From: Tepidicaulis sp002389665
GTDB taxonomy: Bacteria > Pseudomonadota > Alphaproteobacteria > Parvibaculales > Parvibaculaceae
DNA length: 64,000 nucleotides
Assembly (NCBI RefSeq): GCF_965222285.1
Contig: NZ_OZ244942.1
Location: 2,790,001 to 2,854,000, forward strand
Direction: 5' to 3'
Shown: one piece after another, positions 1 to 9,155 of the stretch
Layout: each line of letters opens with the position of its first letter
Position numbering within the stretch: position 1 is the first letter of the stretch
Position numbers and translations under genes: made by a program
Notes under the pieces: generated by a model
Database searches by the model: none
What the model was told of the DNA's origin: nothing
What the model saw: the letters and a program-made list of their open reading frames with translations, nothing else

Positions 1-765
1 GGGAAGCGCCAGATGATTGAGCGCATCGAGCAATCCCGGCCGGGTCAGGTTCGGGAAGCCGAGGATCGTCAGCGTCCGCAGATGCCGCGCGCCCAGCATC
101 GGCTCGAGACCGCCACTCAGGGGCTCGTCCACCAGTACCGCATCGAGATAGACCGGCGTTTCGGGCGGCACGATCCGATGGCGCTTGGAGGAGACGGCGC
201 GGTGGAGATAGGTGAGCGTCTCCGCATCGTCGAGCGGATGGAGCTCCGGCATGAAGCCCTTGAGGAGATCGGCGATCCGGTCGGTCTCGGCGATGAAGCC
301 GTCGAGATCTTCGCGCCAGTCGCGCGTGCTGTCCGCCCTCTCCTTCTCGATGAGCCACCGCTCGGCCCGCGAGACCGTGTCCGCCAGCGGCATATAGTAA
401 AGTGTGAGGTGGCAGGCGCTCTCGAAATGCGCCTTCTCCACGAAGCCCGCGCGGCGCTCGCGGTCGACAAGCCATGACGCGGCGTCGGGAAAGGCGCTGT
501 CGGGATAATCCGCCGCTGCGAAGCGTTCGGCCTCGAAGAACAAGGCCCAGCCCGAACCGAAACGGCGCGCGACATTGTTGAAGCGGGCCGCGACGCCGAT
601 CAGTTCCGCCTCCGTCGCGCTTTCGAGATCGGGGCCGCGGAACCTCAGCGTCCGCTGGAAACCGCCATCCTTGTTGAGGATAACGCCGGGCGCGACGAGT
701 GCCGCCCAGGGCAGATGATCGGCGAGGTGGTCCGGCTTGCGACGGTATTCGGCGAGGTTCAGCAT
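1..765 (-). CDS. trbE: TrbE conjugal transfer ATPase, N-terminal part
   Basis: This is the first 255 codons of a VirB4/TrbE-type ATPase that powers assembly of the mating-pair-formation type IV secretion system at the inner membrane. The frame is open from the ATG at 765 to the window edge, and the N-terminus (MLNLAEYRRKPDHLADHLPW, then VAPGVILNKDGGFQRT) is the characteristic TrbE opening. The Walker motifs lie beyond the edge. The gene follows trbD with an overlap of a few bases, as in rhizobial trbBCDE operons. The family assignment is secure; completeness of the rest cannot be seen. Confidence 0.9.
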   Translation of the reverse strand, partial: MLNLAEYRRKPDHLADHLPWAALVAPGVILNKDGGFQRTLRFRGPDLESATEAELIGVAARFNNVARRFGSGWALFFEAERFAAADYPDSAFPDAASWLVDRERRAGFVEKAHFESACHLTLYYMPLADTVSRAERWLIEKERADSTRDWREDLDGFIAETDRIADLLKGFMPELHPLDDAETLTYLHRAVSSKRHRIVPPETPVYLDAVLVDEPLSGGLEPMLGARHLRTLTILGFPNLTRPGLLDALNHLALP

Positions 766-1022
766 GAGAGATACCCCTTCTGCCGCAGATGACGCGCGAG
801 CACCTGCCCGAATTGCGGATCGCGCTTCGTCGCGAAGACGCAAAGCGTGTGACCGGCAAGCCAGAGGACAAGACCCGCAATCCAGAGTTGAAGGCCGAGA
901 CCGAGCGCGGCCGCCACCGTGCCGTTCAGGATCGCCACGCTGCGCGGCGCGCCGGCGAGCAGGATCGGTTCGGCAAGGGCGCGGTGAAGCGGCACTTCGA
1001 AGCCTTCAAGATGGCCGCTCAT
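759..1022 (-). CDS. trbD: TrbD conjugal transfer membrane protein
   Basis: This 87-residue protein begins MSGHLEGFEVPLHRAL and has a hydrophobic hairpin at about residues 28-58, typical of the VirB3/TrbD family, which anchors the VirB4/TrbE ATPase to the inner membrane. Its 3' end overlaps the trbE start and its start overlaps the trbC stop as ATGA, so the three genes are translationally coupled. Length and position between trbC and trbE match the family. No cysteine or catalytic motif is expected. Confidence 0.88.
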   Translation of the reverse strand: MSGHLEGFEVPLHRALAEPILLAGAPRSVAILNGTVAAALGLGLQLWIAGLVLWLAGHTLCVFATKRDPQFGQVLARHLRQKGYLSC

Positions 1023-1342
1023 GCGATCAGCGCCCCGCCGCCGAAGGAGAAGAAAGAGAGAAAGAAGCTCGAGGCCGCAAACGCGATCGACAGGCCGAAA
1101 ACGATCTGAATGAGACGCCGGAAGCCGCCCGCCGTATCGCCGAAGGCGAGCGTCAGTCCCGTCACGATGATGATGATCACGGCGACAATCTTCGCGACCG
1201 GCCCTTGCACGGAATCGAGAATCTGCTGCAGCGGCTGCTCCCAGGGCATGCCGGTGCCGGCCGCCTCTGCGGCGCCGATAAACATGAGGCCCAGGACCAG
1301 GGACAGCGCGCCGGTTCGGATGAGACGAGTGAGCACGTACAT
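1019..1342 (-). CDS. trbC: TrbC/VirB2-type conjugative pilin
   Basis: A 107-residue pilin precursor. It has a signal-like N-terminus (about residues 8-28, ending in AEAA), then a short segment with MPWEQPLQQI, then two hydrophobic helices (about 50-68 and 80-100), the layout of TrbC/VirB2 major pilins. The processed protein would be the subunit of the conjugative pilus. The S26 peptidase at 10157-10735 is of the TraF type that processes and cyclises TrbC in RP4-like systems, so the two may act together. The gene sits between trbB and trbD in the usual order. Confidence 0.9.
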   Translation of the reverse strand: MYVLTRLIRTGALSLVLGLMFIGAAEAAGTGMPWEQPLQQILDSVQGPVAKIVAVIIIIVTGLTLAFGDTAGGFRRLIQIVFGLSIAFAASSFFLSFFSFGGGALIA

Positions 1343-1359
1343 GAGGCAGTCCTTTCGGG

Positions 1360-2337
1360 TCAGACAGAGGAGCGATGTGGGCCGGCGGTTTCGGTGACGA
1401 GGTAATCGCCATTGGCATCGAGGCCGGTGACTTGGGCGATACAGCCGACATGGCGCGCGGCCCCTCTTCCCTCGATGAAGACGACGAGATCGATCGCCTC
1501 GGCGATGAGGCGGCGCGGCACGACGGCGCTCGACTCCTGGACGAGCTGTTCAAGCCGGTAAAGGGCGGCACGGGCCGAGTTCGCATGCAACGTCGCGATG
1601 CCGCCAGGATGGCCGGTGTTCCAGGCCTTCAGCATGTCCAGCGCCTCGCCGCCTCTCACCTCCCCGACTATGATGCGGTCGGGCCGGAGGCGGAGCGTCG
1701 AGCGGACGAGATCGGCGAGCGAGACCACGCCGGGTTTGGTGCGGAGCGCCACGCAATCGGGGGCCGCGCATTGAAGCTCGCGCGTATCCTCGATCAGGAT
1801 GATGCGTTCGTCGGCTGTCGCCATTTCGGCGAGAAGCGCATTGGCGAGCGTCGTCTTGCCGGAACTCGTGCCACCCGCGATCAGGAGATTGCGCCGCTCG
1901 GCGACGGCGTCGCGTAAGGCGCTCGCCTGCTCCGGCGAGAGGATGCGGTCGGCGATATAATCGTCCAGCGTATGGATCCGTGCGGCGGGTTTGCGGATCG
2001 CGAAACAGGGTGCGGATGCCACAGGCGGCAGCAGACCCTCGAAGCGCTCGCCGCTTTCAGGCAACTCCGCGCTCACCACCGGGTTGCCGGCATGGACTTC
2101 CGTGCGGACATGCGAGGCCACAAGCCGGATGACGCGTTCGACCTCGGCCGGCTCGAACGCCACGCCCGTATCGACCCTGCCCTCGCCCAGCCGGTCGAGC
2201 CGGAGACTGCCATCGGGATTGACCATCACCTCGACGACCATGGGATCGGTGAGCGCGGCGGCGATCGCCGGTCCCATGGCGGTCCGGAGCATCGAACGGC
2301 GCCGCTCTCTCGACTGCGCTTCGGCGTGACCGCTCAT
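1360..2337 (-). CDS. trbB: TrbB/VirB11 conjugal transfer ATPase
   Basis: This 325-residue VirB11-family hexameric ATPase drives substrate transfer and pilus assembly. The Walker A motif AGGTSSGKTTLANALL is visible near residue 155, followed by an Asp box (IILIEDTREL) and Walker B-like IIVGEVRGGEALDML, then the His box around TGHPGGIATLHANS. The start codon at 2337 overlaps the stop of the upstream ribbon-helix-helix gene in an ATGA arrangement. It is the first gene of the visible trb set and is well preserved. Confidence 0.93.
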   Translation of the reverse strand: MSGHAEAQSRERRRSMLRTAMGPAIAAALTDPMVVEVMVNPDGSLRLDRLGEGRVDTGVAFEPAEVERVIRLVASHVRTEVHAGNPVVSAELPESGERFEGLLPPVASAPCFAIRKPAARIHTLDDYIADRILSPEQASALRDAVAERRNLLIAGGTSSGKTTLANALLAEMATADERIILIEDTRELQCAAPDCVALRTKPGVVSLADLVRSTLRLRPDRIIVGEVRGGEALDMLKAWNTGHPGGIATLHANSARAALYRLEQLVQESSAVVPRRLIAEAIDLVVFIEGRGAARHVGCIAQVTGLDANGDYLVTETAGPHRSSV

Positions 2338-2753
2338 GACGCCTCCTCCGTCTCGCCGCTGCGCAGGATCGTGTCGCGGCTCAGATCCCGCCTGCCGCCC
2401 GCGAGTTGCCGCCCGACCCGGTCGATAAAGGCCTCGAAACGGTCGCGGCCGACCGCACGGGCCGTCTGATCGGGCTCGGGCAGCGGTGCCGTGACGGTCA
2501 GCTGATAGCGGACGAAGAGCCCCAGGCTCTCCATCACGATCGCGAGATCGCGCTCGATGCGGTTCAATTGCCCGCTCATGCGGTCGAGCCGCACCTTGAA
2601 GAGATCGTCGAGCTCCTTCGCACCGCGGCGCGCGAGATAGGCGCGCAGCGCGTCGCTGACGATCGCGGATTTGGACGAGCCGGGCTTCGCGGCGAGCTTC
2701 TCGAGCTCCTCGGTCAGCGCATCGTCGAGATAGAGATGATGGCGGGGCTTCAT
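2334..2753 (-). CDS. Ribbon-helix-helix (CopG-type) protein next to traG
   Basis: A protein of about 139 residues. The N-terminal 45 residues (HHLYLDDALTEELEKLA, then SSKSAIVSDALRAYL) fit a CopG/Arc ribbon-helix-helix DNA-binding fold. The rest is helical and charged. The ATG at 2753 is preferred; an upstream TTG at 2768 would overlap the traG stop. CopG-type genes sit between traG and trbB in many rhizobial transfer regions and may regulate transfer or act as relaxosome accessory proteins. The exact role is not known from the sequence. Confidence 0.8.
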   Translation of the reverse strand: MKPRHHLYLDDALTEELEKLAAKPGSSKSAIVSDALRAYLARRGAKELDDLFKVRLDRMSGQLNRIERDLAIVMESLGLFVRYQLTVTAPLPEPDQTARAVGRDRFEAFIDRVGRQLAGGRRDLSRDTILRSGETEEAS

Positions 2754-2764
2754 CGTGCGCACCT

Positions 2765-4828
2765 TCAAAATCCGGGAAGAAGCTCTTGCGAAGCGCGTTG
2801 CCGGTCGCCGTCGCTCCCCGCATTGGCCGCATAGGCGCGTTTGATCGCGCTGCGTCCGGCGCGTTTTCCCCCATCCATTGCCTTGGGATCGGCACCCGCA
2901 TCGCCGTCATCGTCGAAAAGGCCGAGCGTCGCCTCGCGAGGTTCGCGCGGCTTCGCGACCTCCTTCGCCTGCAGGCCCGGATGGCGCTGCTGCTGCAGCC
3001 CGCCTTCCTCTTCCGCCAGCCCGGCATCGGGATCGGGTACACTTGTGGCGGCGAGCCGATGATCGAGCCCACGCACCTGGCCGCTCCAGTCGTCGGGACG
3101 GGCGGCGGGCCGGTCACGGTAACCATTCTCGGCAAGGACCGGCGCCGGCTTCACCCGCTCGGTGAAGTTCCTGTCCTCGTAATAGCGAAGCTTCTTCGCC
3201 CGGATCGGCGCGAGGCCCGAGACCAGCACCAGCTCGTCGGCCGGCGGCAATTGCATCACCTCACCCGGCGTCAGCAGCGGGCGCGCCGTCTCCTGCCGCG
3301 AGACCATGACGTGGGAGAGCCAGGGCGCGAGCCGATGACCGGCATAGTTGCGCTGCGCGCGGAGTTCCGTTGCGGTCCCCAGCGCGTCCGAAATGCGCTT
3401 CGCCGTCCGCTCGTCATTCGACGAGAAGGCGATCCGGACATGGCAGTTATCGAGGATCGCATTGTTCTCACCATAGGCCTTGGATATCTGGTTCAGGGAC
3501 TGCGCGATCAAATAGGCCCTGATCCCGTAGCCCGCCATGAAGGCGAGCGCCGTCTCGAAGAAATCGAGCCGCCCGAGCGCCGGGAACTCGTCCAGCATCA
3601 TGAGAAGCCCATGACGCCGGCGCTTCGCCGGATCGCCTTCGAGCTTCTCGGTGAGGCGCCGCCCGATCTGGTTGAGCACGAGACGCACCAGCGGCTTCGT
3701 GCGCGAGATGTCGGCCGGCGGAATGACCAGATAGAGCGAGACGGGCCGTGCCGCATCGACGAGATCGGCGATCCGCCAGTCGCAGGCCGAGATGGTCGCC
3801 GCGACGATCGGATCGCGGTAAAGCCCCAGAAACGACATGGCGGTCGAGAGCACGCCGGAGCGTTCATTGTCGGACTTGTTGAGGACCTCCCGGGCAGCCG
3901 ACGCCACAACGGGATGGACCTCCGGGCGGTCCGGCGTGCCCAGATGGTTCGTCGCCATCATGGCGCGCAGCGTGTGCTCGAAGGAGCGTCGCGGGTCCGA
4001 CAGCAGCGTCGCCACCCGGGCAAGCGTCTTCTCTTCCTCCGCATAAAGGACATGCAGGATCGCGCCGACCAGCAGGGCGTGGCTCGTCTTCTCCCAGTGA
4101 TTGCGCCGTTCGAGCGCCCCTTCCGGATCGACCAGGATATCGGCGATGTTCTGAACATCGCGGACCTCGTCGGGGCCCTTCCGCACTTCAAGCAGGGGGT
4201 TGTAGCGGGCGGAGCGCGGATCGGTCGGGTTGAAGAGGAGGCAATGGGAAAAGCGGCTCCGCCAGCCGGCGGTCAGCTGCCAGTTCTCGCCCTTGATGTC
4301 GTGAATGACGGCAGACCCCGTCCAGGAGAGCAGCGTCGGGACGACAAGCCCGACGCCCTTGCCGGAGCGCGTCGGCGCGAAAGCCATGACATGCTCCGGT
4401 CCGTCGTGACGGAGATAATGCTCGCCCAATCGTCCGAGAAACACCCCGGCCGCGCGGAAGAGCCCCGCCCGCTCGATCTCGCCGCGCTTCGCCCAGCGCG
4501 ACGAACCATAAGTGGTGACGAGTTTGCCCTGCCTGGCCCGCCAGAGAGAGCCGACAATGGCAACCGCGCAACCGGCGACGCCACTCGAAGCCGCGATCGC
4601 ACCCGCTTGCGCGAAGATGTCCGGCGCATAGGCCTCATAGGCATACCACCACTCGAAGAGCCGCCAGGGGTAATAGACGGGCCATGACAGGAGAACGAAC
4701 CAGGGCGCGCCGAGACGCGTCTGGAAGCCGAGTGCGAAGGCTGCCCATTGCGTCGCGGTCCAGACACCCAGAATGACGATCGCGAAGACGATCAGCGCCT
4801 GACCGATCAGAAGTTTTGTCGGGGTCAT
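2765..4828 (-). CDS. traG: TraG/VirD4 type IV coupling protein
   Basis: This 687-residue coupling protein links the relaxosome to the type IV secretion channel. Two or three N-terminal membrane helices (within residues 1-110) are followed by a large ATPase domain with Walker A APTRSGKGVGLVVPTLL, Walker B LLMMLDEFPALGRL and the typical YLIAQSLNQI segment. The charged C-terminal tail is variable. The ATG at 4828 gives the hydrophobic start expected of the family. It shares a 270-base intergenic space with the divergent gene at 5099, so its promoter should lie there. Confidence 0.93.
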   Translation of the reverse strand: MTPTKLLIGQALIVFAIVILGVWTATQWAAFALGFQTRLGAPWFVLLSWPVYYPWRLFEWWYAYEAYAPDIFAQAGAIAASSGVAGCAVAIVGSLWRARQGKLVTTYGSSRWAKRGEIERAGLFRAAGVFLGRLGEHYLRHDGPEHVMAFAPTRSGKGVGLVVPTLLSWTGSAVIHDIKGENWQLTAGWRSRFSHCLLFNPTDPRSARYNPLLEVRKGPDEVRDVQNIADILVDPEGALERRNHWEKTSHALLVGAILHVLYAEEEKTLARVATLLSDPRRSFEHTLRAMMATNHLGTPDRPEVHPVVASAAREVLNKSDNERSGVLSTAMSFLGLYRDPIVAATISACDWRIADLVDAARPVSLYLVIPPADISRTKPLVRLVLNQIGRRLTEKLEGDPAKRRRHGLLMMLDEFPALGRLDFFETALAFMAGYGIRAYLIAQSLNQISKAYGENNAILDNCHVRIAFSSNDERTAKRISDALGTATELRAQRNYAGHRLAPWLSHVMVSRQETARPLLTPGEVMQLPPADELVLVSGLAPIRAKKLRYYEDRNFTERVKPAPVLAENGYRDRPAARPDDWSGQVRGLDHRLAATSVPDPDAGLAEEEGGLQQQRHPGLQAKEVAKPREPREATLGLFDDDGDAGADPKAMDGGKRAGRSAIKRAYAANAGSDGDRQRASQELLPGF

Positions 4829-5098
4829 CCGTCTCTCTCCATCGCGCCAAAGCTCGCGAGAACGAGAGACAGGATTCAATCGGAAGGAGGATTCTGAAAA
4901 TCGCCTTTATCTGCGCCCTCACGCGACGATGAACGCAGACGAGAAAGAGAGCGCCCGTGAGAATGCATGAACGTGAGAGCAAGGACTCTGGAAACGCGAA
5001 TTCACGAGGTGTAGAATCCAATAACGAGCGTTGATGCACGAAATCGTTTGCACCGCTCCGATGAAGCGAGAACTCACAGCAACAGATGGAGATCCGAC
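4829..5098. promoter_or_regulatory. Divergent intergenic region between traG and a small membrane protein
   Basis: This 270-base gap lies between oppositely oriented starts and must hold the promoters for traG (leftward) and the gene at 5099 (rightward). I see no convincing long ORF and no clear -35/-10 pair. A GGAG precedes the ATG at 5099. Confidence 0.4.
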
Positions 5099-5482
5099 AT
5101 GATCGCCATGCTTCTGCTTACCGTCTTCGGGCTCGGCGCCTTCTGTATGCTGCTGTTCAGATGCGCGGTCTATGCGCTTCCGGTCATGGTCGGGCTTTCG
5201 ACCGGTTACTGGGCGATCACATCAGGCGCTGGCATAGTGGGTGGCGCTCTCGTCGGCCTGGTCGTCGGCGGCCTCGTCTTCGGCCTTGGGCAGGCAGCGC
5301 TCGCGACGAGCCGCTCTCCGCTGCTGCGGTTCCTGGTTGTGGGGGTATTTGCAACGCCTGCGGCGCTGGTGGGCTACGGCATGATGCTGGAGATATGGCA
5401 ACTCACCATGTCTGCCAGCATTTGGCAGCACGCGTTCGGGGTTGTCGCAGGCCTTGCAGTCGCCATCGCGACGGCGGCCTGA
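5099..5482 (+). CDS. Small multi-pass membrane protein of unknown function
   Basis: The 127-residue product consists of about four hydrophobic, Gly/Ala-rich segments (near residues 2-24, 28-50, 58-72 and 80-125) and has no recognisable catalytic motif. The ATG at 5099 is preceded by GGAG about eight bases upstream. It is divergent from traG and lies just left of the insertion sequence. Location in the transfer region suggests a mobile-element accessory function, but none can be assigned. Base composition matches the surrounding transfer genes. Confidence 0.6.
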   Translation: MIAMLLLTVFGLGAFCMLLFRCAVYALPVMVGLSTGYWAITSGAGIVGGALVGLVVGGLVFGLGQAALATSRSPLLRFLVVGVFATPAALVGYGMMLEIWQLTMSASIWQHAFGVVAGLAVAIATAA

Positions 5483-5549
5483 CTTCTGGACGAAAACCCT
5501 TTGCCAACAGGCGAGAAAAACGGCGCGGTCTCACCCCGGCTCTGAATGA

Positions 5550-5580
5550 CTGCTTTGCGCCGATTGTGTTGATTAAGTCG
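5550..5580 (+). repeat. Left terminal inverted repeat of the IS
   Basis: Thirty-one bases that match the reverse complement of 7137-7167 at 27 positions. They lie 61 bases upstream of the transposase start. Confidence 0.8.
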
Positions 5581-5641
5581 GCGGTTGAACCGGCTTCTGG
5601 AGCGTGATTCCATCGTGCTGTGCTGATCGGAGGGCAGAGCG

Positions 5642-7027
5642 ATGATGGGAACACAGGCGGTGCCGGCGCAGCTGTTTTATGACTTCTGTCTCGACGATCA
5701 TGTTCCTGACGATCACCTGTTGCGACGTATCGACCGGTTCCTGGATCTCGAGGCGGTGCGCGCGGAGCTAAAGCCCTTTTACAGCATGATCGGCCGGCCC
5801 TCGATCGATCCGGAACTGATGATGCGGATGCTGATCGTGGGCTACAGCCTGGGCATCCGGTCCGAACGGCGCCTGTGCGAGGAGGTCCATCTCAACCTGG
5901 CTTACAGATGGTTTTGCCGTCTGGGGCTGGACGGCAAGGTGCCCGACCATTCGACCTTCTCGCGCAACCGGCACGGCCGTTTCCGGCAGAGCGATATCCT
6001 GCGGCATCTGTTCGAGACGGTGGTGGAACGCTGCCTGCGCGAGGGGTTGGTCGGTGGCGAAGGCTTTGCCGTCGATGCGAGCCTGATCGCGGCGGATGCC
6101 AACAAGCAGCGCTCTGTTCCCGGCGACGAGTGGCACCTCAAGGACCTTGGCCCGGATGCGGGGCAAGCCGTGCGTGAGTATCTGGCCACACTGGACGATG
6201 CGGCCTTCGGCGCCGCCAGCGCGGCGAAGCCGAAGTTCGTCTCGCCCTCGGATCCGGCCGCGCAGTGGACCGGCGCCCATAAGGGGCATGCCTTCTTCGC
6301 CTATGCCACCAACTATCTGATCGATACCGAGAATGCTGTCATCCTCGACGTCGAGGCCAGCCGCGCCATCCGGCAGGCCGAGGTGTGCGCTTCGCGAACG
6401 ATGATCGACGGAACCAATAAGCGCTTCGGCCTCAAGCCTCGGCATCTGGCGGCCGACAGCGCCTATGGATCGGCGGCGAACCTCGCCTGGCTGGTCAAGG
6501 AGCGGCAGATAGAGCCGCACATCCCCGTCTTCGATAAATCGAACCGGACCGACGGCACCTTCTCGCGCTCCGACTTCGTCTTCGATGTCGAGCAGGATCA
6601 CTACACCTGCCCGGGTGGCAAGCTGCTGGTGCAGTTCAGACGGACCTATGCGACGCCGCGTTCGGGCATCACCAAAGACGGAACGCGGCTATACCGGTCG
6701 AGCAAGTCCGACTGCCAGAACTGCACCCTCAAGATGAAGTGCTGTCCGAACACGCCACAGCGCAAGGTGCCGCGCGACATCGACGAGGATGCGCGCGATG
6801 TCGCCCGGGCTCTGGCGAACACGCCGGCCTATGAGCGTTCGCGGCATCGGCGCAAGAAGGTCGAGATGCTCTTCGCCCACCTCAAACGCATCCTCAAACT
6901 CGGCCGTCTGCGCCTACGCGGACCGAAGGGCCCCAGAGACGAGTTCCTCCTCGCCGCCACCGCGCAATACCTGAGGAAGCTGGCGAAGCTTCGAGCAATG
7001 CCGAGCCATGGCCCTGCGGCGGCATGA
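5642..7027 (+). CDS. IS1182-family DDE transposase
   Basis: A 461-residue transposase. The N-terminal domain (FYDFCLDDHVPDDHLLRRID, then SIDPELMMRMLIVGYSLGIR) and the DDE core are typical of IS1182. Acidic residues are visible in FAVDASLIAADAN, HLAADSAYGSA and KKVEMLFAHLKRIL. A cysteine cluster (SDCQNCTLKMKC) precedes the last segment. The gene is full length and open, so the IS may be active. A second ATG three bases downstream could also be the start. Confidence 0.9.
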   Translation: MMGTQAVPAQLFYDFCLDDHVPDDHLLRRIDRFLDLEAVRAELKPFYSMIGRPSIDPELMMRMLIVGYSLGIRSERRLCEEVHLNLAYRWFCRLGLDGKVPDHSTFSRNRHGRFRQSDILRHLFETVVERCLREGLVGGEGFAVDASLIAADANKQRSVPGDEWHLKDLGPDAGQAVREYLATLDDAAFGAASAAKPKFVSPSDPAAQWTGAHKGHAFFAYATNYLIDTENAVILDVEASRAIRQAEVCASRTMIDGTNKRFGLKPRHLAADSAYGSAANLAWLVKERQIEPHIPVFDKSNRTDGTFSRSDFVFDVEQDHYTCPGGKLLVQFRRTYATPRSGITKDGTRLYRSSKSDCQNCTLKMKCCPNTPQRKVPRDIDEDARDVARALANTPAYERSRHRRKKVEMLFAHLKRILKLGRLRLRGPKGPRDEFLLAATAQYLRKLAKLRAMPSHGPAAA

Positions 7028-7136
7028 AGCCACACCGGCCGGGTAACCGGCCCGCCGTCATAAGGCCATCAGGCATCAGGCCCCCGGGCAACGGGCCCGA
7101 AATCATCGTCCCACGGACGAACTGACGATCTCGCAG

Positions 7137-7167
7137 CGACTAAATCAACAATATCGGCGCAAAGCGG
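7137..7167 (-). repeat. Right terminal inverted repeat of the IS
   Basis: Reverse-complement partner of 5550-5580 with four mismatches. It ends two bases before the relaxase stop codon at 7170-7172. Confidence 0.8.
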
Positions 7168-7169
7168 AC

Positions 7170-9155
7170 CTATGAAACCCCTGACCCTCTCTGCCTCCCG
7201 ATCATCCACGACACCCTCCCCTCCCGGACAATCCCCGAGACCTGCTTGCCGATATGCCGCTCCAGCACCGGCCGCCAGGGCACGAGCGTGAACTCGCGCG
7301 ATTTCTCGATGACCGCGAAACGGCCGCTGCCGAGATCGACATGCCGGCGATAGGTCCCGGTCGCCTTTTGCCCGGATTCGGCTTCGACGTAGGGCAGACC
7401 GAGTTCGCCCGAGAGTTGCCCCGCCACACGCAGCAGTTCGCGGCGGCGCAGGATGCCGAGCATGTTGGCGCGATAGACGATCCGGTCCTGCTCTTCCCGC
7501 GCCAGTTCCTGCCCGACCAGCCATTGCCGGCGCAACGCAAGCGCGCCGCGGACATCTCCGCCAAAGCCCCCTTCGCGCAAGGGCTCCGGCTTTTCCGCCA
7601 CCAGCTCGCGATCAAGCCAGGTCGCGCCATTGGCGGTCACCTGTCGCTCTAGCGGCCAGGCGGAAAGCGTCTCGACGAGGACAGGACTCGATCTTGCCAG
7701 ACCGCGCTCGAAGGATGCGGCGCGTTCCAGGTGATCGGGCGCGATTGCCCAGCTTCCGTCAGGTTCACGCTCAACCAATCCGCCCTGCCGCCGCATCGCT
7801 TCCAGCCGCCGGATGTGGGTTTCGACGAAGTCGCGGCTCGTCGTCGGATCGTGGCACAGATGCGCGTCGATGTCGTAGCGGCCGCCATTCGCGGCGGCGA
7901 TCTCCGCGATCGTCCGGTCGACCTCTCTTGGTTCCACCGGTTTTGGCGTGATCGCGACGATGGCGCCGTCCGGCAGAGCTTCCACAGATTCTGACCGGCC
8001 GATATCCACGTAATGCGCGCGGCCGTCGAGCCCGTCGACGATCAGGTAGTGACGGTCATTGAGTTCGTCCGACAGTCCCCGGCCAATGACACGACCGACA
8101 ATGCGCCGCGCCTGCCCACCTGCCGGATCGTGAACCGCATAATCCGACGGCGCGCGGGCGAGTCCTTTCTCGGTCATTTCGCGGTGAAGCGTCTTGATGA
8201 CGTCGCCACGTTCGCCCATGCGGCGAAGCGCCGGTTCCAACCCCTTGGCAAGCTTCCACGTTCCGGGCGTGACCTCCTCCGCCAGTCCCAGTCGCTTCAG
8301 CTTCTGCAGCCGGCCCGCCCGCAAGGTTTGCCGGAACGCATCACCTGCGGTCATATCAGAACGGACGTGACCTTCGTCATCCGTCTCCTTCAACAAACCG
8401 CGATCGAGACTGGTGAACCGTTCCTGTTCGACTTCCCGCGCGAGGTTCGCCTCAATCTCGAGATCGCTGCGGGGGCCGAGATCGAGGGTGACAATTTCGG
8501 CGGCGCGTTCGCGCATGCCTGTCGACAGATAATCCCGCGCGATGACGAGGTCTTGTCCGCGCTCGTCCTTGCCGCGGAGCATGATGTGGGTATGGGGATG
8601 GCCGGTATTGTAGTGATCGACCGCGACCCAATCGAGATGCGTCCCCAAATCCTCCTCCATGCGGGCCATGAAGCGCCGCGTGAAACCCTTCAGTTCCTCA
8701 TATTGCGCTGCGTCCTCGACCGAAACGATAAAGCGGAACTGGTGCCGGTCGCCGTCGCAGCGTTTCAGAAACGCCTCGCCGTCCGCCCGGTCGTGCTCGA
8801 CGTCGTAAAGCTCGCCCGGCAGCCCCTCGCGCGTCACGCCGTCGCGCTGGATATAGCGGAGATGGAGACGCGCCGCTTTCTGACCCTGCCCCTTCAGCTT
8901 CACGATGCGGGATTTGACGACCACGCGCCGCGCGCGAAAGGCAGCATGGGTTCCGCGCGATGCGAGGACACGACCGATGCCGGCGCCGCGGCCGATGCGA
9001 TTGCCCTGGAACCCCGCCCCCGGCGACGTTCCACCGAAGCGGCGACCGCCCGCCAGCGCCGCCGATTTCAGCACCCGCTGCTGGTAGCGGCGTTCGGCCT
9101 TTCCGTCGCGCGCTCCGATCCGGCCGAGACGTGGTTCGAATTTGTCGTCCTGCAT
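7170..9155 (-). CDS. rlxS: Relaxase with DUF3363 domain (RlxS-like)
   Basis: A 661-residue relaxase that would nick the transfer origin and lead the strand into the recipient. A basic N-terminus is followed by a relaxase core with the metal-binding histidine triad in DHYNTGHPHTHIMLRG. The second half carries the DUF3363 region seen in RlxS-type relaxases of rhizobial ICEs. The ATG at 9155 has a good GGAG seven bases upstream. The C-terminus (TIGRQRG-like, here MIGRQRGSGVS) is nearly the usual one, so the adjacent insertion sequence has cost at most a few residues. Confidence 0.88.
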   Translation of the reverse strand: MQDDKFEPRLGRIGARDGKAERRYQQRVLKSAALAGGRRFGGTSPGAGFQGNRIGRGAGIGRVLASRGTHAAFRARRVVVKSRIVKLKGQGQKAARLHLRYIQRDGVTREGLPGELYDVEHDRADGEAFLKRCDGDRHQFRFIVSVEDAAQYEELKGFTRRFMARMEEDLGTHLDWVAVDHYNTGHPHTHIMLRGKDERGQDLVIARDYLSTGMRERAAEIVTLDLGPRSDLEIEANLAREVEQERFTSLDRGLLKETDDEGHVRSDMTAGDAFRQTLRAGRLQKLKRLGLAEEVTPGTWKLAKGLEPALRRMGERGDVIKTLHREMTEKGLARAPSDYAVHDPAGGQARRIVGRVIGRGLSDELNDRHYLIVDGLDGRAHYVDIGRSESVEALPDGAIVAITPKPVEPREVDRTIAEIAAANGGRYDIDAHLCHDPTTSRDFVETHIRRLEAMRRQGGLVEREPDGSWAIAPDHLERAASFERGLARSSPVLVETLSAWPLERQVTANGATWLDRELVAEKPEPLREGGFGGDVRGALALRRQWLVGQELAREEQDRIVYRANMLGILRRRELLRVAGQLSGELGLPYVEAESGQKATGTYRRHVDLGSGRFAVIEKSREFTLVPWRPVLERHIGKQVSGIVREGRVSWMIGRQRGSGVS

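Larger units (their letters stand above)
5550..7167 (+). mobile_element. IS1182-type insertion sequence
   Basis: A single-transposase insertion sequence of about 1.62 kb. Imperfect terminal inverted repeats of 31 bases are visible at 5550-5580 and 7137-7167 and match at 27 positions, with the shared outer core GCTTTGCGCCGAT. They bracket one transposase gene on the plus strand. No clear target duplication could be read next to the ends. The right end lies two bases from the stop codon of the relaxase gene, so the element sits at or immediately beyond that gene's 3' end and separates it from traG. Confidence 0.85.

Noticed and set aside
2786..4687. A 633-codon open frame on the plus strand opposite traG
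   Set aside because: It is antisense to a complete TraG with all ATPase motifs, its translation is Arg-rich and without domain features, and it follows from codon bias in GC-rich DNA.
5542..7176. Target-site duplication around the IS
   Set aside because: Short candidate words (such as ATGA) do not sit directly at the inverted-repeat ends on both sides.
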